From positions 416,074-480,073 of the forward strand of contig NZ_JAKFYR010000003.1 of assembly GCF_022554085.1 (NCBI RefSeq): DNA of 64,000 bases, in the 5' to 3' direction. Origin of the DNA: Rhodococcus sp. CH91 (GTDB lineage: Bacteria; Actinomycetota; Actinomycetes; Mycobacteriales; Mycobacteriaceae). The notes under the pieces are model-generated. The model ran no database searches. It worked only from the letters and a program-made list of their open reading frames with translations, and was not told the DNA's origin. Shown here one piece after another: positions 24,031-33,698 of this stretch (the stretch's first letter is position 1; every line of letters starts with the position of its first letter). A program made the translations under genes and the position numbers.

Positions 24031-25424
24031 CCACGCTGGTCGTTCGCGACGTCGAGGTCTCCGGCGTGCGAGGGCTGGACGTGACGATCCGCGACGGCGT
24101 CGTCGTGGCCGTCACCGCAGGGCCGTCGCCTCCGCCATCTGCGCACGTTCTCGACGGAGGCGGTGCGGCACTGCTTCCCGGTTTGCACGACCATCACCTC
24201 CATCTGCACGCACTCGCCGCCGAGCGGGCCTCCGTCCGATGCGGGCCGCCCGCGGTCCGGACGGCCGACGATCTCGCCCGGACACTCGGCACCGCCCCCG
24301 GGGACGGATGGATCCGGGGTGTCGGATACGCCGAGTCGGTTGCCGGCCTCCTCGACTCCGCGTCGCTGGATGCACTGCACCCGCACCGGCCGGTGCGCAT
24401 CCAGCATCGAAGTGGTGCGGTGTGGTTCCTCAACTCCGTCGCAGTCGCCCTCACCCGACTCGCGACCGCCGATCATCCCGGGGTCGAACGCGACGGGAAA
24501 GGGAACCCGACCGGGCGGGTGTGGCGTGCCGACACCTGGTTGCGCGACCGGTTACCGGACACCGGTCCCCCCTCGCTCGCGGAGGTGGGCGCTGAACTCG
24601 CCGGGTACGGCATCACCGGTGTCACCGATGCGACACCCGATCTGACTCCGTCGACCCTCGAGCACCTCCGCGCCTCGCATGCCGACGGATCCGTCCCGCA
24701 ACACGTGCGTCTGCTCGGGGCGCCACCGGACTTCCCGTGCCGGTCGGCCTCGTTCGCACCGGGACCGCACAAGATCGTGCTCGCCGACTCGGGCCTGCCC
24801 GACCTCGACGTCCTCGCCGAGACGATCCGCCGCGCCCACGATGCGGGTCGCGCGGTCGCGGTGCACTGTGTCAGCCGGGAGGCGTTCGCGATCCTGCTCG
24901 CCGTTCTCACCGAGGTCGGCACCCTGCCCGGAGACCGCATCGAGCACGGTGCGCTCATCCCCGCGGAGTCGATCGACGACGTCCGGCGGCTCGGCCTGCA
25001 GGTGGTCACGCAACCCGGCTTCCTCGCCGACCGCGGAGATGCCTATCTCCGCGACATCTCCTCGGGCGACCTGCCCGATCTGTACCGCTGCCGCAGCCTC
25101 CTCGACGGCGGAGTGCCGCTCGCACTGTCGAGCGACGCGCCGTACGGGCCCGCGGATCCCTGGACGGTCGTCGCCGCCGCCGTCACTCGCACCTGCCCCA
25201 CCGGTGACGTCGTCGGGTCCGACGAACATCTCTCCGCTGCAACAGCACTCGACCGCTGTCTCGCGCCGCTCGACGATCCGGGAGGCGCCGCGCGCAGCGT
25301 CCGCGTCGGCGCGCCCGCCGATCTCGTCCTGCTCGATCGCTCACTCGCCGCCGCCCTCTCCGCGCCGTCCGCGAGTGCGGTGCGCGCAACTCTCATCGGC
25401 GGCCGCATCGTGTACGGCGCCTGA
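24027..25424 (+). CDS. amidohydrolase family protein (YtcJ/Amidohydro_3-like)
   Basis: A 465-residue metal-dependent hydrolase with the composite beta-sandwich and TIM barrel. The first metal-binding motif is PGLHDHHLHLHALA, the lysine or His region is VAVHCVSREA with RIEHGALI, and the late Asp is LSSDAPYGPADPW. GAPADLVLLDRSL closes the small domain. It resembles YtcJ-type imidazolonepropionase relatives. GTG start, overlapping the CoA transferase stop. Pairing with a CoA transferase suggests hydrolysis of an amide or cyclic intermediate before or after CoA activation. Confidence 0.82.
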   Translation: MTTLVVRDVEVSGVRGLDVTIRDGVVVAVTAGPSPPPSAHVLDGGGAALLPGLHDHHLHLHALAAERASVRCGPPAVRTADDLARTLGTAPGDGWIRGVGYAESVAGLLDSASLDALHPHRPVRIQHRSGAVWFLNSVAVALTRLATADHPGVERDGKGNPTGRVWRADTWLRDRLPDTGPPSLAEVGAELAGYGITGVTDATPDLTPSTLEHLRASHADGSVPQHVRLLGAPPDFPCRSASFAPGPHKIVLADSGLPDLDVLAETIRRAHDAGRAVAVHCVSREAFAILLAVLTEVGTLPGDRIEHGALIPAESIDDVRRLGLQVVTQPGFLADRGDAYLRDISSGDLPDLYRCRSLLDGGVPLALSSDAPYGPADPWTVVAAAVTRTCPTGDVVGSDEHLSAATALDRCLAPLDDPGGAARSVRVGAPADLVLLDRSLAAALSAPSASAVRATLIGGRIVYGA

Positions 25425-25430
25425 GCCGGG

Positions 25431-26501
25431 TCAGGGAACGGTCCAGACGTTGTCGCCCCGCAGTACGTCCTGCAGATCCGCGGTTCCGGCTTCCTGCGCC
25501 CGGCGCATCCGCGCCCGGGCGGCGTCGTCGTAGGCCGGACGTGTCACCTGCCGCACGACACCCATGACGACATGGCCGAGATCCTGATCCGACAATCTCG
25601 ACAGTGCGTATGCGTACTCGGGATCGTCGGTGCGCGCGTCGTGCACGACGATGTCGGCGACGTCGACCTCGGAGCGCTTCTCCACCCGCAGACCGAATCC
25701 TTTTCTCACGACGCACAGTTCGTCGTCGACTCCGAAGACGATCGGTTCTCCGTGCCGCAGCGGGATCAGGTGGGACCGCGCTTCGTCCTTGCGGAGCACG
25801 TCGAACGAACCGTCGTTGAAGATCGGGCAGTCCTGGAGGATCTCGACGAAGGCCGTCCCGCGATGATGCGCTGCTGCGCGCAGCACCTCGGTCAGTCCGG
25901 GCCGGTCGGAGTCGAGAGCACGGGCCACGAAGGTCGCCTCGGCACCGAGGGCGAGGGACAGGGTGTTGAACGGAGTATCGACCGAGCCTGTGGGTGAGGA
26001 CTTGGTGATCTTCCCGGCCTCCGAGGTCGGCGAGTACTGACCCTTCGTCAGCCCGTATATCCGGTTGTTGAACAAGAGGATCCGCATGTTCACATTGCGG
26101 CGCAGGGTGTGGACGAGGTGGTTGCCGCCGATCGAGAGGGCATCGCCGTCACCGGTGACGACCCACACCGACAGATCCGGGCGGGTGACCGCGAGACCGG
26201 TCGCAAGGGTCGGAGCCCGCCCGTGAATCGAATGCACCCCGTAGGTGTCGAGATAATAGGGGAAGCGGGACGAACAGCCGATGCCGGAGACGAAGACGAG
26301 ATTCTCACGCCGGACACCCAACTCGGGCAACATGCTTCGCATCGTCGCGAGGATGACGTAGTCGCCGCATCCGGGACACCACCGGACCTCCTGGTCCGTG
26401 GTGAAGTCCTTCGCCTTCTGCGGCGTCTCCGTCCGGGGTACACCGTCGAGCGCGTCGGTGTGCGGAACGAGTCCGAGATCGTGGCCGAGGAGTCCGGTCA
26501 T
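25431..26501 (-). CDS. korB: 2-oxoacid:ferredoxin oxidoreductase, beta subunit
   Basis: A 356-residue thiamine-diphosphate subunit of a CoA-dependent 2-oxoacid:ferredoxin oxidoreductase. WCPGCGDYV supplies the conserved cysteines, GIGCSSRFPYY the cofactor loop, and GDGDALSIGGNH the ThDP/Mg motif, followed by NNRIYGLTKGQYSPTS. In mycobacteria KorAB converts 2-oxoglutarate to succinyl-CoA and feeds electrons to ferredoxin, supporting the TCA cycle during fatty acid use. Its ATG overlaps the korA stop by 4 bp. The C-terminal 60 residues are an actinobacterial extension. Confidence 0.93.
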   Translation of the reverse strand: MTGLLGHDLGLVPHTDALDGVPRTETPQKAKDFTTDQEVRWCPGCGDYVILATMRSMLPELGVRRENLVFVSGIGCSSRFPYYLDTYGVHSIHGRAPTLATGLAVTRPDLSVWVVTGDGDALSIGGNHLVHTLRRNVNMRILLFNNRIYGLTKGQYSPTSEAGKITKSSPTGSVDTPFNTLSLALGAEATFVARALDSDRPGLTEVLRAAAHHRGTAFVEILQDCPIFNDGSFDVLRKDEARSHLIPLRHGEPIVFGVDDELCVVRKGFGLRVEKRSEVDVADIVVHDARTDDPEYAYALSRLSDQDLGHVVMGVVRQVTRPAYDDAARARMRRAQEAGTADLQDVLRGDNVWTVP

Positions 26502-28432
26502 GCTCCCGCCCTCTCTGCGTTCGGGTCGCGTTTGGTCGAGGACGCCACCGCGTCGGGGTTTCGGGAGCGCTCGAGGTCGGCGAGTGCCCCGGCGAATTCT
26601 GCGTCGAGAGCCTCCTGCAGTTCGTCGGCGCGGAAGGCCATACCGGACACCTTCGTCACCGGCTGGATGTCGGCGTCGAAGCGTGACTTCAGCAGGGACG
26701 ACAGCTGCCCGAGATTCATTTCCGGCACCAGCACGCGGCGGTACCGCGAGAGCACGTCACCGAGATTGCCGGGCATCGGCGCCAGATGCCGGAGATGTGC
26801 GCGGGCGACGGCACGACCGGAACGCCGGGTCCGGCGCACCGCCTCACCGATCGGGCCGTACGACGAGCCCCAGCCGAGCACGAGCACGTCGGCATCACCG
26901 GTCGGATCGTCGACCTCGAGATCCGGGACCTCGATACCGGCCACCCGTGCCGTCCGGAGCCGTGTCATCAGTTCGTGGTTGGTGTGGTGGTACGAGATGT
27001 CGCCGGTGCCGTCGGCTTTCTCGAGACCGCCGATCCGATGCTCGCGACCTGCGGTTCCCGGAATCGCCCAGTCGCGCGCAAGGGTGACCGGATCCCGCGC
27101 GTAGGGCAGGTGGGCGGGATCGTCGCCGCCGCGGGGCGCCGCGAATCCGGGGTCGATGCGCGGCAGGTCGGCGAGGTCCGGAATCCGCCACGGCTCGGAG
27201 CCGTTGGCGATGGCACCGTCGGACAGCAGCATCACGGGCGTGCGGTAGGTGACCGCGATGCGGGCGGCCTCGAGTGCGGTGTCGAAGCAGTCCGCGGGTG
27301 ACTGCGGAGCGACGATCGCGACGGGTGATTCGCCGTTGCGGCCGTACATCGCCTGCAGTAGGTCGGCCTGCTCGGTCTTCGTCGGCAGTCCTGTGGACGG
27401 TCCGCCGCGCTGGACGTCGACGACGATCAGCGGCAGTTCGGTCATCACCGCCAGGCCCACCGCCTCGGATTGGAGTGCGATCCCCGGGCCGGACGTGCTG
27501 GTGACCCCGAGCGCTCCCCCGTAGGCCGCACCGATCGCGGCGCCGATTCCGGCGATCTCGTCCTCGGCCTGGAAGGTGTGCACGCCGAACCGTTCGAGCC
27601 TGCTCAGGGCGTGCAGGATGTCCGACGCGGGGGTGATGGGATAGGTACCGAGGAAGACGTCCATCCCCGCGGCACGCCCTGCCGCGACGAGGCCGTAGGC
27701 GAGCGCGGTGTTGCCGGTGATCTGCCGGTACGTTCCCGAGGGCAGCGATGCGCGGGCGACTACGTAGGTCGTGGCGAACGCCTCGGTGGTCTCCCCGTAG
27801 TTCCAGCCCGCGCGCAGTGCCAGGACGTTCGCGTATGCGATCTCGGGTTTCGCGGCGAACTTCTGCTCGAGGAACCGCTCGACCGGTGCGATCGGCCGTC
27901 CGTACATCCACGACAGGATGCCGAGCGCGAACATGTTCTTCGCCCGGTGCGCGTCCTTCTTGCCGACGCCTGCCGGTTCGACGGCCCCCGCCGTGAGCGT
28001 GGTCATGGGCACGGCGTGGACGGTCAGATGCTCTTCTGCGGCGGTGTCGAGCGGGTCGGCGTCGTATCCCGCCTTGTTCAGATTCCGCTTGGTGAACTCG
28101 TCGCTGTCGACGATGAGCGTGCCACCCCGGGGCAGGTCGTCGACATTGGTCTTGAACGCGGCGGGATTCATCGCGACCAGCACGTCCGGCCTGTCGCCGG
28201 CGGTGAGCACATCGTGGTCGGCGATCTGGATCTGGAAGCTCGAGACACCGTGCAGGGTGCCCTGCGGGGCACGGATCTCGGCGGGAAAGTTCGGTTGCGT
28301 CGCCAGGTCGTTGCCGAAGGCGGCCGCCTCGGCGGTGAAGCGGTCACCGGCGAGCTGCATGCCGTCGCCGGAGTCCCCCGCGATACGGATGACGACCTGT
28401 TCGAGTTTCGCGCTCGACGCCATGCGCTCCAT
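26498..28432 (-). CDS. korA: 2-oxoacid:ferredoxin oxidoreductase, alpha (fused gamma-alpha) subunit
   Basis: A 644-residue fused subunit. Residues 1-190 are the gamma domain (IRIAGDSGDGMQLAG, then FPAEIRAPQGTLHGVSSFQI) and the rest is the alpha domain with GTYPITPASDILHAL, AEDEIAGIGAAIGAAYGG and RGGPSTGLPTKTEQADL. These bind and shield the active site of korB. The ATG at 28432 has GAGG nearby; an ATG at 28423 is equally possible. Transcribed with korB and probably with the dienelactone hydrolase gene 71 bp upstream. Confidence 0.93.
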   Translation of the reverse strand: MERMASSAKLEQVVIRIAGDSGDGMQLAGDRFTAEAAAFGNDLATQPNFPAEIRAPQGTLHGVSSFQIQIADHDVLTAGDRPDVLVAMNPAAFKTNVDDLPRGGTLIVDSDEFTKRNLNKAGYDADPLDTAAEEHLTVHAVPMTTLTAGAVEPAGVGKKDAHRAKNMFALGILSWMYGRPIAPVERFLEQKFAAKPEIAYANVLALRAGWNYGETTEAFATTYVVARASLPSGTYRQITGNTALAYGLVAAGRAAGMDVFLGTYPITPASDILHALSRLERFGVHTFQAEDEIAGIGAAIGAAYGGALGVTSTSGPGIALQSEAVGLAVMTELPLIVVDVQRGGPSTGLPTKTEQADLLQAMYGRNGESPVAIVAPQSPADCFDTALEAARIAVTYRTPVMLLSDGAIANGSEPWRIPDLADLPRIDPGFAAPRGGDDPAHLPYARDPVTLARDWAIPGTAGREHRIGGLEKADGTGDISYHHTNHELMTRLRTARVAGIEVPDLEVDDPTGDADVLVLGWGSSYGPIGEAVRRTRRSGRAVARAHLRHLAPMPGNLGDVLSRYRRVLVPEMNLGQLSSLLKSRFDADIQPVTKVSGMAFRADELQEALDAEFAGALADLERSRNPDAVASSTKRDPNAERAGA

Positions 28433-28503
28433 GGTGGTCCTCGGGGGCGCATCCGCAACCGTTTCGCCGAAATTCACCGCCCGCCGAGGACCACTGCGGA
28501 CGG

Positions 28504-29217
28504 TCAGGACCGGACGGTGTCCCCGATGAAGTCCAGCGCTTGCGGCCACGACACGGCATAGGCCTCGGCGTTGACGGGATTGTCGTGCCGGCCACGGGAG
28601 GAGAATCCGTGCTCGGCGCCCGGGTAGACGTGTGTGATGGTCGCGCCGGTTCCACGCTGCTGCAGGGTCGACTGCAGGCGGCCGAAGGTCTCGGTGCTCA
28701 TGATCGTGTCGGCGCCGGCGTGCAACACCATGACGGGAGCGGCCACGCGGCCCGCCTGTTCGACGGCGTCGAGCGTGTGGTTCGGCGGCGTCGGCACGAA
28801 GATCGACGGGTGGTAGGCGACGACGTTCGCCATCCGGGGGTCGCGGGCGCCGAGGAGGAGAGCGAGACGGCCTCCGAGGCACCAGCCGATCACTCCGACC
28901 TTCACCAGTCCGAGTTCACCGAAAGCGTGGTCGAGCAGGGCCGCCATCTCCGCCAGGCACTTCTCGTCGTCGAGCCGGCCCATCATCTCCATCAGTTCCT
29001 CACGCGCGGTGTCGTCGGCGCTCGGACCGTGCCAGGGATCCCAGACCAGCGCGGTGACGCCGGTACCGGCGATGTCCTGGGCGTATTCGCGGACCTGGGC
29101 ATCGATACCGGTGATCATGGGCAGGAGCAGCATTCCACCGGTAGCGCCGCCGCGGGGGCGTGCCAGATAGGCGCGCAGTCCTGCGATGTGAACGAATTCT
29201 GCCTCGACGTCGGTCAT
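28504..29217 (-). CDS. dienelactone hydrolase family protein
   Basis: A 237-residue alpha/beta hydrolase of the DLH family. The nucleophile is Cys in GWCLGGRLAL, the family-specific replacement of Ser; the Asp is in LHAGADTIMS and the His in YPGAEHGFSS. Classic members open dienelactone in chloroaromatic breakdown, but many relatives act on other lactones or esters. It lies just upstream of korAB on the same strand and divergent from the SDR gene. A direct link to the Kor reaction is not evident. Confidence 0.87.
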   Translation of the reverse strand: MTDVEAEFVHIAGLRAYLARPRGGATGGMLLLPMITGIDAQVREYAQDIAGTGVTALVWDPWHGPSADDTAREELMEMMGRLDDEKCLAEMAALLDHAFGELGLVKVGVIGWCLGGRLALLLGARDPRMANVVAYHPSIFVPTPPNHTLDAVEQAGRVAAPVMVLHAGADTIMSTETFGRLQSTLQQRGTGATITHVYPGAEHGFSSRGRHDNPVNAEAYAVSWPQALDFIGDTVRS

Positions 29218-29314
29218 CGACGGTCCTTCCGCTTGCTCGGGATGTCCGACATGATCTTCGTACGAAGTCGGGCGGACGGCACCTCACGACGACGCATCCC
29301 ACTCGCCGGAAAAT

Positions 29315-29329
29315 AATGAGAACATCATT
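29315..29329. promoter_or_regulatory. small inverted repeat in the divergent DLH/SDR promoter region
   Basis: AATGA and TCATT are separated by five bases within an AT-rich island (AAAATAATGAGAACATCATT) in the 213-bp spacer between the dienelactone hydrolase and SDR genes. The base composition contrasts with the surrounding GC-rich sequence, as expected for a promoter or operator. The symmetry is short, so this is tentative. Confidence 0.35.
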
Positions 29330-29430
29330 TCCGTTTTGCGGTATCGTCACTCTCGTGCACCGGCGGACAGTCGGAGCACGGCAACCGCGGCACCCGCCCG
29401 CGACAGCACGCTCGAAAGGGATACAGGCAG

Positions 29431-30123
29431 ATGGCTCGCACCGTATTGGTCAGTGGTGGCACCGGCGGCCTCGGCTCCGCCGTGACGAAGCATCTCCTCG
29501 ACACCGGCTGGCGGGTCGTGGTGCCGTGGCTGGTCCGCGAGGAACTCGAGCGCGTGGGCACGCACCCGAACCTGCAGCTCGTCCAGGCCGACCTCGGCGA
29601 CGAACAGCAGCTCGAGGATGCACTGGCCCTGGCCTGCGACGACCCCGACGCCCCGCTCTTCGGCGTCGTCAACCTGGTCGGCGGTTTCACCTCCGGGCCG
29701 CGCGTCCACGAAACCCCGATCGAGGTACTCGACTCCCAGCTCGACCTCAATCTGCGTACCGCCTACTCGGTGAGCCAGGCAGCGCTGCCCCACCTGATCC
29801 GCCGCGGCGGTGGATCGATCGTGTGCATCTCCACCGCCGCGACGCTCAACCCCTTCCCGGGCGGAGCGTCCTACATCGCCTCGAAGGCAGCCGTCTCGGC
29901 GCTCGTCGAGACGATGGCACTCGAATATCGCGACGACCACATCCGCGTCAACGCACTGCTGCCGGTCGTGATCGACACCCCCGCCAATCGCGCCGCGATG
30001 CCCGATGCCGACACCAGCCGGTGGTCGAAGCCGGCCGACATCGCGAAGGTCATCGAGTTCCTGATCTCCGACGCGGGCTCCTCGATCACCGGCGGATTGA
30101 TCCCGGTCACCAACGTCGGCTGA
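29431..30123 (+). CDS. SDR family oxidoreductase
   Basis: A 230-residue classical short-chain dehydrogenase. The cofactor motif is VSGGTGGLGSAV (TGxxxGxG variant), NLVGG replaces NNAG, and the catalytic Tyr-Lys pair is SYIASK with Ser in CISTAA. DIPAxx-like EFLISDAGSSITGG at the end is the usual SDR tail. An Arg or acidic residue that would fix NADPH or NADH preference is not clear. AAAGGGA precedes the ATG. It stands alone on the plus strand and converges on the CoA transferase gene. Confidence 0.87.
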   Translation: MARTVLVSGGTGGLGSAVTKHLLDTGWRVVVPWLVREELERVGTHPNLQLVQADLGDEQQLEDALALACDDPDAPLFGVVNLVGGFTSGPRVHETPIEVLDSQLDLNLRTAYSVSQAALPHLIRRGGGSIVCISTAATLNPFPGGASYIASKAAVSALVETMALEYRDDHIRVNALLPVVIDTPANRAAMPDADTSRWSKPADIAKVIEFLISDAGSSITGGLIPVTNVG

Positions 30124-30146
30124 CAGGAGCGCCGGGACGGCATCCG

Positions 30147-31391
30147 TCAGCCGACGATGCCTGCCTGCCTCAGATCCGCGATCTGCTCGTCGGTGAATCC
30201 GAGACCGGTGAGGACGGCGTCGGTGTGCTGTCCGAGCGCCGGAACCGCACCCATCGGCAATTCGACGTCCCGGAAGTTCATCGGCGGCAGGATGCCGCGC
30301 ACCGGACCGGCTTCGGTCTGCACCTCACGCCACCGGTCGCGAGTCGAGAGCTGGGGATGTTCGATGAGTCCCCGCAGATCCCGCAACTGCGCCGCGGGCA
30401 CCCCCGAGGCGGCGAGCCGCTCGTCGAGATCCGCGCTCGTGAACTGCTTGGTGCCCTGCGCGACCAGGGCATCGACCTCCTCGCGGCGACGTACCCGTTC
30501 GAGATTGGTGGCGTAGCGCGGATCATCCGCGAGTTCCGGCATGCCGAGCACTTCGGTGACGAGAACACGCCAGCCACGATCGTTCTGGACACCGACGAGA
30601 ATCTCCCCGTCGGCGGTCGGGTACTTGTCGTAAGGCGCGATCGACGTGTGCGACAAGCCCATTCGAGGAACCTGACGATCCTGGTACATCTGCAGGTACA
30701 TCGGGTAGCCGAGCCATTCGGCGGTCGCGTCGAACATCGACACCTCGATCGTCGCTCCGATCCCGGTCCGGTACCGGCGCAGCAACGCCGCCTGGATCGA
30801 GGTGAGCGCGTACATTCCGGCCGCGATGTCCGAGGTGGGAATGCCCGTCTTGACCGCGGTCTCGGGCGTACCGGTGATCGAACACAGGCCGGTCTCCGAT
30901 TGCACCAGCAGGTCGTACGCCTTGCGGTCGCGCATGGGGCCGTCGGCACCGTAGCCGGACATGTCGACCACCACCAGTTCCGGATGGTCCGAGCGCAGGT
31001 CGTCCGCACCGAGCCCCAGGCGCGCAGCAGCACCCGGCGCGAGGTTCTGCAGGAAGACGTCGGCGCCACGAACGAGAGCCTTCACGGCATCGATACCCTC
31101 GGGTGCCTTCAGATCCACCGCGAAGGACTCCTTACCGCGGTTGAGCCACACGAAATGCGCGGCGAGACCGTGCACCGCACTGTCGTAGGCCCGCGCGAAG
31201 TCGCCCTCGCCGACGCGTTCGACCTTGACCACCCGCGCACCGAGATCCGCCAGATGGCGGGTCGCGAGGGGTGCGGCGACCGCCTGCTCCAGGCTCACCA
31301 CGAGGATGCCTTCGAGCGGCAGTCCGGCCGAAGCCTCGCCATCGACCCGCTCGGTTCCGTTGCCCGCCACCCTCGCCCGTCCTTTCGTCAT
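30147..31391 (-). CDS. CaiB/BaiF-type CoA transferase
   Basis: A 414-residue family III CoA transferase with an intact core: LEGILVVSLEQAVAAPLATRHL, GARVVKVERVGEGDFAR, LNRGKESFAVDLK, and YDLLVQSETGLCSITG, where the Asp is at the usual nucleophile region, then GIPTSDIAAGMYA. It would activate an acid as the last gene of the seven-gene operon that starts at 37869. The ATG at 31391 was chosen as nearest to the family N-terminus; an ATG at 31511 would overlap the previous gene by 23 bp and add 40 low-complexity residues. Confidence 0.85.
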   Translation of the reverse strand: MTKGRARVAGNGTERVDGEASAGLPLEGILVVSLEQAVAAPLATRHLADLGARVVKVERVGEGDFARAYDSAVHGLAAHFVWLNRGKESFAVDLKAPEGIDAVKALVRGADVFLQNLAPGAAARLGLGADDLRSDHPELVVVDMSGYGADGPMRDRKAYDLLVQSETGLCSITGTPETAVKTGIPTSDIAAGMYALTSIQAALLRRYRTGIGATIEVSMFDATAEWLGYPMYLQMYQDRQVPRMGLSHTSIAPYDKYPTADGEILVGVQNDRGWRVLVTEVLGMPELADDPRYATNLERVRRREEVDALVAQGTKQFTSADLDERLAASGVPAAQLRDLRGLIEHPQLSTRDRWREVQTEAGPVRGILPPMNFRDVELPMGAVPALGQHTDAVLTGLGFTDEQIADLRQAGIVG

Positions 31392-31488
31392 CGCGTTCCC
31401 GCCCGGCGTCGCTGTACGCCGACCGGCCCGATCCCACTCAGGAACCGGATCTTCTTCGGTATCGATCGTCGTTCCGGGGCTGCCGGGT

Positions 31489-32556
31489 TCATTCCCCGAG
31501 TCGCGAGGCATTCCCGGCGGGTACCCGATCGCCTGTGATCAGCGCCCACACGTCCTGCGCATCACCCGCCGCGGCGAGCAGTTCGGCATCCCACGAGGCC
31601 ACGGTCCCGAATTCGCTTCGCCACGACAGGATCCGGTTCGCATGCCGGTGCAGTTCGTGTTCCATCGTGAATCCGATCGCCCCGAGCGCCTGGTGCGCGT
31701 TACGGGCGACGACCGATGCCGCGTGTCCGGAACACGACGCGGCCGCGGCGATCGCGAAACGCGTCGAGGCAGCGTCGAAGCCACCGGCGAGGACCGCGTC
31801 GACCGCGGCGTCGGCTGCGGCATACGCGAGTGATGCTTCGGTCGCAATGTCCGCGGCGAGGGCCTGGACGGCCTGGAACTTTCCGAGAGGACGCCCGAAT
31901 TGCACGCGCGCCGTGGTGTGTTCGACGACGAGACCGAGAATGCGATCCATCGCACCCGCGGAGGCGAGCGCGCGTGCGAGCGCACCACGGTAGCGGAACT
32001 CGTCGGCGACCTCTGCCGGAACGTCGGCTCCCGGGAGGGTCGCGAGATCGACGCGCAGATGATCGCGGGGTTCCGCCGCCAGGTTCACGGACTCGACGAG
32101 TTCGACGTCCTCGCGCGAGACCTCGGCAACCCGCCACCCCTGCGGGGACTCCCACAGCACGACGATCGAGTCCGCGAACCGGGCCCACGGGACGTGCCGC
32201 GCCCGGCCCTCCGCGTCGAGGACCGCCGCGGTACGCACACCGGGACCGGCGTCGAGACCGGCGGTGTCGAGCAACCATCCCGCCAGCAGGTCGTTCTCGG
32301 CGACCGGCACGGCGGCCGCCGCCCGGCCCGCGGCGTCGAGCAGCAGCGCGGCCTCCGACCAGCCCGCGCCGCTTCCGCCGCACTCCTCCGACCCGGTCAG
32401 GCGATCGAGACCGAGTTCGGTGAGCGTGGTCCACAGGGCGCGATCCAGTTCGACGACCTCACCGATGCGGTGGTCGTCGCCCGAGGTGAACACCTCGGAC
32501 AGCATCTGCGCGAAGTCGCGCAGTTCGGTCGATTGCCGTGCGTCGTGCCCGCTCAT
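31489..32556 (-). CDS. acyl-CoA dehydrogenase, smaller subunit-like partner
   Basis: A 355-residue, diverged acyl-CoA dehydrogenase. C-terminal helices are recognisable (TARVQFGRPLGKFQAVQALAA, then HQALGAIGFTMEHELHRHA), but the TEPGxGSD flavin loop of the middle domain is missing, and the domain is Ala-rich and short. This pattern matches the poorly FAD-binding partner in heteromeric ChsE/FadE pairs of steroid and cholesterol side-chain catabolism. It overlaps the larger dehydrogenase gene by 4 bp (32553), as expected for subunits of one complex. Confidence 0.82.
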   Translation of the reverse strand: MSGHDARQSTELRDFAQMLSEVFTSGDDHRIGEVVELDRALWTTLTELGLDRLTGSEECGGSGAGWSEAALLLDAAGRAAAAVPVAENDLLAGWLLDTAGLDAGPGVRTAAVLDAEGRARHVPWARFADSIVVLWESPQGWRVAEVSREDVELVESVNLAAEPRDHLRVDLATLPGADVPAEVADEFRYRGALARALASAGAMDRILGLVVEHTTARVQFGRPLGKFQAVQALAADIATEASLAYAAADAAVDAVLAGGFDAASTRFAIAAAASCSGHAASVVARNAHQALGAIGFTMEHELHRHANRILSWRSEFGTVASWDAELLAAAGDAQDVWALITGDRVPAGNASRLGE

Positions 32557-33698
32557 CTCATCCCCAATCCTCGTGCGATGACCCCGCGGAGGATCTCGCT
32601 CGTGCCGCCGCGCAGTGTGAAGCCCGGACGCTGCATGACGCCCGCCCTCACGAGTTCCGCCAGATGCGGGTCGCCGGCGGTGTAGCCCGCGATCTCGTCG
32701 GCGAGGTCGGCGAGATCACCCTCGGTCTTCGTGCCCAGCACCTTCACGACCGATGCTGCCAACTCGGCATTCTCACCGCGTTCGAGCGATTCCGAGACGG
32801 CGATGGACATCCGGTGCAATCCCGCCATGCGGCCGATGGTCGCCCCGATGCGAGTGTCCGGTTCGGTGGTGCCCTCCGCCACCCCACGCACGAGGGATTC
32901 GAGCACCCCGAAGGTCGACAGGAAACGCTCCGGACCGCTCCGTTCGTAGCCGAGCTCGCTCGTGACCTGCTCCCAGCCGGCACCGATCCGCCCGAGCACC
33001 AGATCGTCCGGCACGAACACGTCGTCGAGGAGCACCTCGTTGAAATGGTGATCGCCCGACATCGACAGGATCGGTCTGATCGTCACGCCCGGCGAGTCGA
33101 GCAGGACGATGAACTGGCTCAGCCCGTCGTGACGGTGCGCCGGATCGAGGGGGGCGGAGCGAGCGAGAGCGAAGAACGCATCGGCGTGATGGGCTCCGGA
33201 CGTCCACAATTTCGTGCCGGAGATGCGCCATCCTCCGTCGACCCGGGTCGCCCTGGTCTTCACGCTCGCGAGGTCGGATCCGGATTCGGGCTCGGACATG
33301 CCGATGGCCCAGCAGATGTCACCGGTCGCGATGCCCGGAAGGAACCGCCTCTTCTGTTCCTCGGTACCGTATTTCAGCAGCGAGGGAGCCGCCTGCCGAT
33401 CGGCGACCCACTGGGCGGCGACCGGCGCTCCCGCCGCGAGCAGTTCCTCTGTGACGACGAAACGCTCCATGAAGGTGCGCCCGTGTCCGCCGTACTCGAC
33501 GGGGATCGTCATACCGACCCAGCCGCGCGCCGCGAGGGCACGCGTGAAGTCGGGGTTCCAGCGCGTCAGCCAGGTGTCGATGCCCGGCGTGAAGACCCCG
33601 GCCTCGATCAGGTCCTTCAGGAAGGACCTCACCTCGGCGCGGAGCTCTGCCAGTGCCGGGTCGGGAGTGCCTGCTCTCGGCACGAGTCGTGCGCTCAC
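32553..33698 (-). CDS. acyl-CoA dehydrogenase, larger subunit-like partner
   Basis: A 381-residue acyl-CoA dehydrogenase with the FAD loop intact: WAIGMSEPESGSDLASVKTR, then SGTKLWTSGAHHADAF and FEVLLDDVFVPDDLVLG-like FNEVLLDDVFVPDDLV. The end TLRGGTSEILRGVIARGLG has Gly where classic enzymes have Glu. The GTG at 33698 with AAGGAG upstream was taken as the start. It overlaps the TetR stop and the following smaller dehydrogenase by 4 bp each, pointing to an alpha-beta heteromeric enzyme of the ChsE type. Confidence 0.88.
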   Translation of the reverse strand: MSARLVPRAGTPDPALAELRAEVRSFLKDLIEAGVFTPGIDTWLTRWNPDFTRALAARGWVGMTIPVEYGGHGRTFMERFVVTEELLAAGAPVAAQWVADRQAAPSLLKYGTEEQKRRFLPGIATGDICWAIGMSEPESGSDLASVKTRATRVDGGWRISGTKLWTSGAHHADAFFALARSAPLDPAHRHDGLSQFIVLLDSPGVTIRPILSMSGDHHFNEVLLDDVFVPDDLVLGRIGAGWEQVTSELGYERSGPERFLSTFGVLESLVRGVAEGTTEPDTRIGATIGRMAGLHRMSIAVSESLERGENAELAASVVKVLGTKTEGDLADLADEIAGYTAGDPHLAELVRAGVMQRPGFTLRGGTSEILRGVIARGLGMR